Assembly: GCA_020002185.1 (NCBI GenBank)
Contig: CM034544.1
Span: 32,667,387 to 32,731,386, forward strand
From: Paraescarpia echinospica
Taxonomy: Eukaryota > Annelida > Polychaeta > Sabellida > Siboglinidae
Reading direction: 5' to 3'
DNA length: 64,000 bases
Positions 60,816-64,000 of this stretch are shown here, piece after piece (position 1 is the first letter of the stretch; every line of letters begins with the position of its first letter). The notes beneath the pieces were generated by a model. That model did not search any database. It was given only the letters and a program-made list of their open reading frames with translations, and was not told where the DNA came from. The position numbers and the translations under genes were made by a program.

Positions 60816-61677
60816 CATTTATCTACGTCCCAAATGATCGACAATAACATATATACGGAGTTCTCCGACTGTTTAACCCAACCCTAAAAACCACTTTCCC
60901 ATTGCCGTCGTACTTGATGTCAATAAACCATGTTGTATATATTATGTTTCTTTTTCTGTCATTGACGAGTACTCAATCTAGAAGGTCTCCAACAAACATC
61001 AGCACTCAAGCACAGACTTGCGCTGAGCAGTTCTTGTTCCATGTTTTCTTATATGTGTGTTCTATCTGCCATCCACGTCTCTTCGTCTGTTTATCACTAG
61101 TATATATATATATACTCAGCGATACAAACATGAGATCAAAGCTACTACTGATTTACCGATGAAGGAAAATAATGCTCTGACATTTCGACTAACCCCGTGT
61201 CCTCGGAAATCAAAGGCCGACATATACTTATTGTGCGGTTAATCTGAAATACGTAATTATGTTTCATCGACTGGTTCAACATTACAAATTCACATTGTGT
61301 TCAACATTCCAACATATCGACTTTGTCCGCCGGCCCGCCGACGATGTATTGACTTAGTGCAGAAGACGAGCCCCCGACGCCTTGTGACCAACTAACACAA
61401 TAACCCTAATCCATGAGATAACCAATGAAAAATGTTGTTTGAAGCACTCAAGCGAATGGCAGCGTTGTGTCAGCGGCGCGTGATCCAGACACTGAGCCAG
61501 TCGGCGCGCTCTCGCACAATATCGCACGTTTTCTACTAGATCACGTGTTGTCGCAGGCGTCTGTATTGTGCTTCCGGAACATGTCGTATCCCACCTTCCA
61601 GTCGACGATGTAGCGAGAGCTCCATTCGCTAAATTTAAGTTTCCAATCTTTCTCCGCCTCCGTAATGTCGTCTACAA

Positions 61678-61735
61678 ACATACGTTACACATTATACGTT
61701 ACACATTATACGTTACACGTTATACGTTACACGTT
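61678..61735. repeat. 15-bp tandem repeat
   Basis: Four units of ATACGTTACACRTT, intronic. Confidence 0.8.
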
Positions 61736-61825
61736 GCAACTTGTTCGCCGCTCACATTACCAAGTCTGACATATGTGGATATGATACAAATATAAACACA
61801 CGGGCAGGCGTATGCACACTCACGT

Positions 61826-61828
61826 ACT

Positions 61829-61863
<35 letters not shown>

Positions 61864-61864
61864 A

Positions 61865-61896
<32 letters not shown>
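61826..61896. repeat. (CA)n microsatellite
   Basis: CA run interrupted by CGCACACG, intronic in the cholinesterase gene. Confidence 0.95.
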
Positions 61897-61901
<5 letters not shown>

Positions 61902-62591
61902 GCACAACACATTACTACACAAAACAACAAACTCAACACAGCACAAACACATACATATCGGGAGCGCATCAAAACTTGTCTACACCTAGTGTGTATTATC
62001 TACATTACCACTGCTGTGACTTTCTTTGTCAAATGTTAGTGTGTGTTTGTGTGTGGATGCGTGCGTGCATGATTGCGTACGTACGTGTGCATGTCAATGA
62101 TAAAACAAGAATTTACACAACTACACTTTTACACAAGAACTAGGTTTTACTGCAAATCATAAAACTAAATACAACATCATTAAGACATTTCAATTGCAGG
62201 ACACTCAAAGAATTATTTACCTTTCCTGGCGGTGTCAGTTAGTAGAAACAAAACGGCTGCCGTCACGTGCCACACGGAACTAGACGCTTGAGATAAAAGT
62301 GGTGTTAGTGTTTAATAAAACCTTATTCATCAATGTGTACACATTGGATATAAAGGTGAAATTCATATTTTATTTCATACCAAAATGTTTACATAAGTGT
62401 TAAATATTAGACGTTCACGTGCAGTTAATTAGATAGGGATCACAAATCAGCTAGTTATGAAGTGCTAAAAGCAGCAGCAGCAGCAATTGGACGAGCTTGG
62501 TAGGATATAGCACCAACATAGAAACTTGGAACATCGTTGAAGGTTAGACCGCGCATGCGCAGGACCAAAGCGAACATTCAGCGCCACCTAC

Positions 62592-62785
62592 CGGTCGAGA
62601 TTACCAATCGCGGAAGGTACTGCTTCCAGAAGGCACATTCTTTGGTTCGCGGCCCACGTGACACGGCACGTGACTTGTCGGGTTCGTTGAGATATCTCAC
62701 GTTGAGTTCGAGGTACTCAAGGCCGTGGGGCGTGTGCAGGGGCCATGCATTCAGATTTGGCTTACCCGGTCTCAAGTTGGGATCT
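62592..62785 (-). CDS. cholinesterase, C-terminal catalytic-domain exon
   Basis: Acceptor GTTTCTCTTGGCAG, donor G|GTAGGT on the minus strand; 194 nt, entering in phase 2 and leaving in phase 1. It encodes DPNLRPGKPNLNAWPLHTP, GLEYLELNVRY and GPRTKECAFWKQYLPRLV. This is the end of the alpha/beta-hydrolase esterase fold of acetylcholinesterase and its relatives: WP..T..G..YLELN, then R...CAFW..(F/Y)LP.L. The Cys of ECAFW is the partner of a conserved intrachain disulfide. The donor falls just after the LP.L helix, where family members switch between alternative C-terminal exons. The catalytic Ser, Glu and His are on earlier exons, to the right of this window. A carboxylesterase-like relative is possible, but the paired GPI exon favours acetylcholinesterase. 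Confidence 0.88.
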
Positions 62786-62924
62786 CTGCCAAGAGAAACG
62801 TTCACTGAATGAATCAATCAATCAACAAGTCAATCAAAAATATATGTCCACGCGTTCACATTAATTATGACTAAGTCGGCGTGAACCAGGACGCGAAATA
62901 GCGCTGACGCATTATTGGCCATGC

Positions 62925-63095
62925 AGTACCCAGCTGTCGGATCACGCAGCACCCGGCTGTGAGGTCACGCAGTAGCCGGCTGTCGGGTCACGGAGTACTC
63001 GGCTGTCGGATCACGGAGTACCGTGCTGTCGGGTCACGGAGTACTCGGCTGTCGGGTCACGGAGTACCGTGCTGTCGAGTCACGCAGTACCCGGT
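62925..63095. repeat. 24-bp minisatellite
   Basis: About seven units of GCTGTCGGGTCACGGAGTACTCG with point changes, GC-rich. Confidence 0.88.
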
Positions 63096-63439
63096 TCTCG
63101 AGCTCTGTTGGAGGTGCTTGTATAAATCGGTTCGATCGATGAGTCGACACGCTGCCTTACGAGCGCCACAAGACGATTCATTATCCTGCCCGAATCGTTG
63201 CAATATGTTAACTGCTAGTCGCGCGTTGTTGCTCTGTAATCAATTAGAATGACTAGCGACCGAAACTAATGAAAGAATAGGTGGTAGCGAAGTGGAAAAA
63301 TGGAACATCGTGCTGGCAAGCGTGTTAACATACACACGTCCACACATGAAATGGCAGTTGAGTAGCCAACTAAGCTACCAGACCACAAGACAGCGAGCTA
63401 ACTGGACAACCAACCAGCCCAGCAATCAGACAACGAATG

Positions 63440-63690
63440 ACCCAACGAATCGATGAAACCATCAACCAACCACACAATTAACCAACCGAACAATCAACCA
63501 AGCACACAATCAACCAACCGAATAATCAATCAACCACACAATCAACCAACCGAACAATCAACCAACCACGCAATCAACCAACCGAACAATCAACCAACAG
63601 AACAATCAACCAACCACACAATCAACAAACCACACAATCAACCAACCGAACAATCAACCAAGCAAACAAACAGGCAACAGTCCAGCCAAT
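63440..63690. repeat. AATCAACCAACC minisatellite
   Basis: Units of about 16/32 bp (CAATCAACCAACCGAACAAT, CAACCAACCACACAAT) alternate. The Asn/Gln/Pro/Thr reading frames are artefacts. Confidence 0.88.
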
Positions 63691-63734
63691 GGTGGTCAGC
63701 CAACTGTTTTAACTAACCATTAACCAAATCAGCC

Positions 63735-63895
63735 AACCGAACAATGTTCCAGCTAGCCAGCCTGCCAGCCTGCCAGCCAGCCAGCCAACCATCCAGACGG
63801 TCAGCCAGCCAGCCAGCCAACCAACAGCCAACGTGTCCTAGAGCCCCATAGCCAACCAACAGCCAACGTGTCCTAGAGCCCCTCAACCAACCACA
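63735..63895. repeat. CCAGCCAG repeat and a short direct duplication
   Basis: An imperfect (CCAG)n tract is followed by two copies of CCAACAGCCAACGTGTCCTA (about 63821 and 63856). Confidence 0.8.
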
Positions 63896-64000
63896 AAGCA
63901 AATATGCTAACCATTATAATAAATCAACCAGCCTATCAATAAAATCAGCCGACCAGTCAGCTAATCAACCAATCACCAAATCAGTCACCTAACAATGAAA

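Noticed and set aside
62537..62812. 91-codon plus-strand frame
   Set aside because: It is the shadow of the cholinesterase exon on the other strand.
63440..63690. CRISPR-like array
   Set aside because: Regular repeats without unique spacers, in animal DNA; it is a minisatellite.

Overview
The window is animal nuclear DNA, AT-rich and dense with introns and repeats. It has short phase-1 EGF exons, GT-AG introns, several LINE clades, tRNA-derived SINEs, foldback and TIR elements and many microsatellites. There are no bacterial operons and no long uninterrupted ORFs. EGF/SEA modules, a GPI-type cholinesterase and these LINE types together suggest a marine invertebrate. A mollusc or other lophotrochozoan is my best guess, but that is inference and not shown by the sequence.

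Two host genes can be read through their exons. On the + strand, 21.2-43.8 kb holds 16 phase-consistent internal exons (1605 nt, 535 codons) plus a candidate last exon. They encode a type I membrane glycoprotein ordered EGF-EGF-SEA-EGF-EGF-SEA-EGF-EGF-linker-transmembrane-tail. The two SEA domains are each split into three exons in the same phases (119+59+143 and 119+62+140 nt, both 321 nt), so an EGF-EGF-SEA block was duplicated. The 5' end (signal peptide and anything N-terminal) was not found and is missing from, or hidden in, the first 21 kb. On the - strand, 57.5-62.8 kb holds the last two exons of a cholinesterase. One is the conserved C-terminal esterase exon (62592-62785). The other is a short hydrophobic exon of the GPI-anchor type (57496-57653). 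The remaining exons should lie to the right of the window. The two genes converge, about 13.7 kb apart.

The rest is mostly mobile DNA. 1.8-5.7 kb: a possible element bounded by inverted CAGTGTTTCCCCT ends, enclosing a LINE 3' fragment, a small TIR element and a 36-bp minisatellite. 6.3-8.6 kb: a decayed CR1-like LINE. 9.0-15.55 kb: a near full-length EN+RT LINE (-), cut open inside its endonuclease by a 3.28-kb foldback element with a 5-bp target duplication. 15.6-18 kb: a decayed copy of a repetitive HEEADTR-motif protein family. 18.1-19.1 kb: tandem repeats and a second small TIR element. 21.6-24.15 kb: a second EN+RT LINE (-), followed at 24.16-27.14 kb by a 3-kb non-autonomous element flanked by TTAA. 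29.9-30.2 kb: an RTE-like LINE tail. 44.8-45.3 kb: an L2/CR1-like RT tail. 45.48-46.85 kb: a 1.37-kb near-perfect palindrome carrying a tRNA-like Pol III promoter on each arm. Four copies of one SINE family are scattered across the window. The right end is minisatellite-rich.

The strongest new observations are these: the hidden GPI exon of the cholinesterase; the duplicated SEA module in which only the second SEA keeps a GSVxV-type autocleavage site; a minisatellite that has amplified across an exon's 5' splice site; the foldback element whose removal together with one target-site copy restores the LINE reading frame; and the tRNA-like palindrome.
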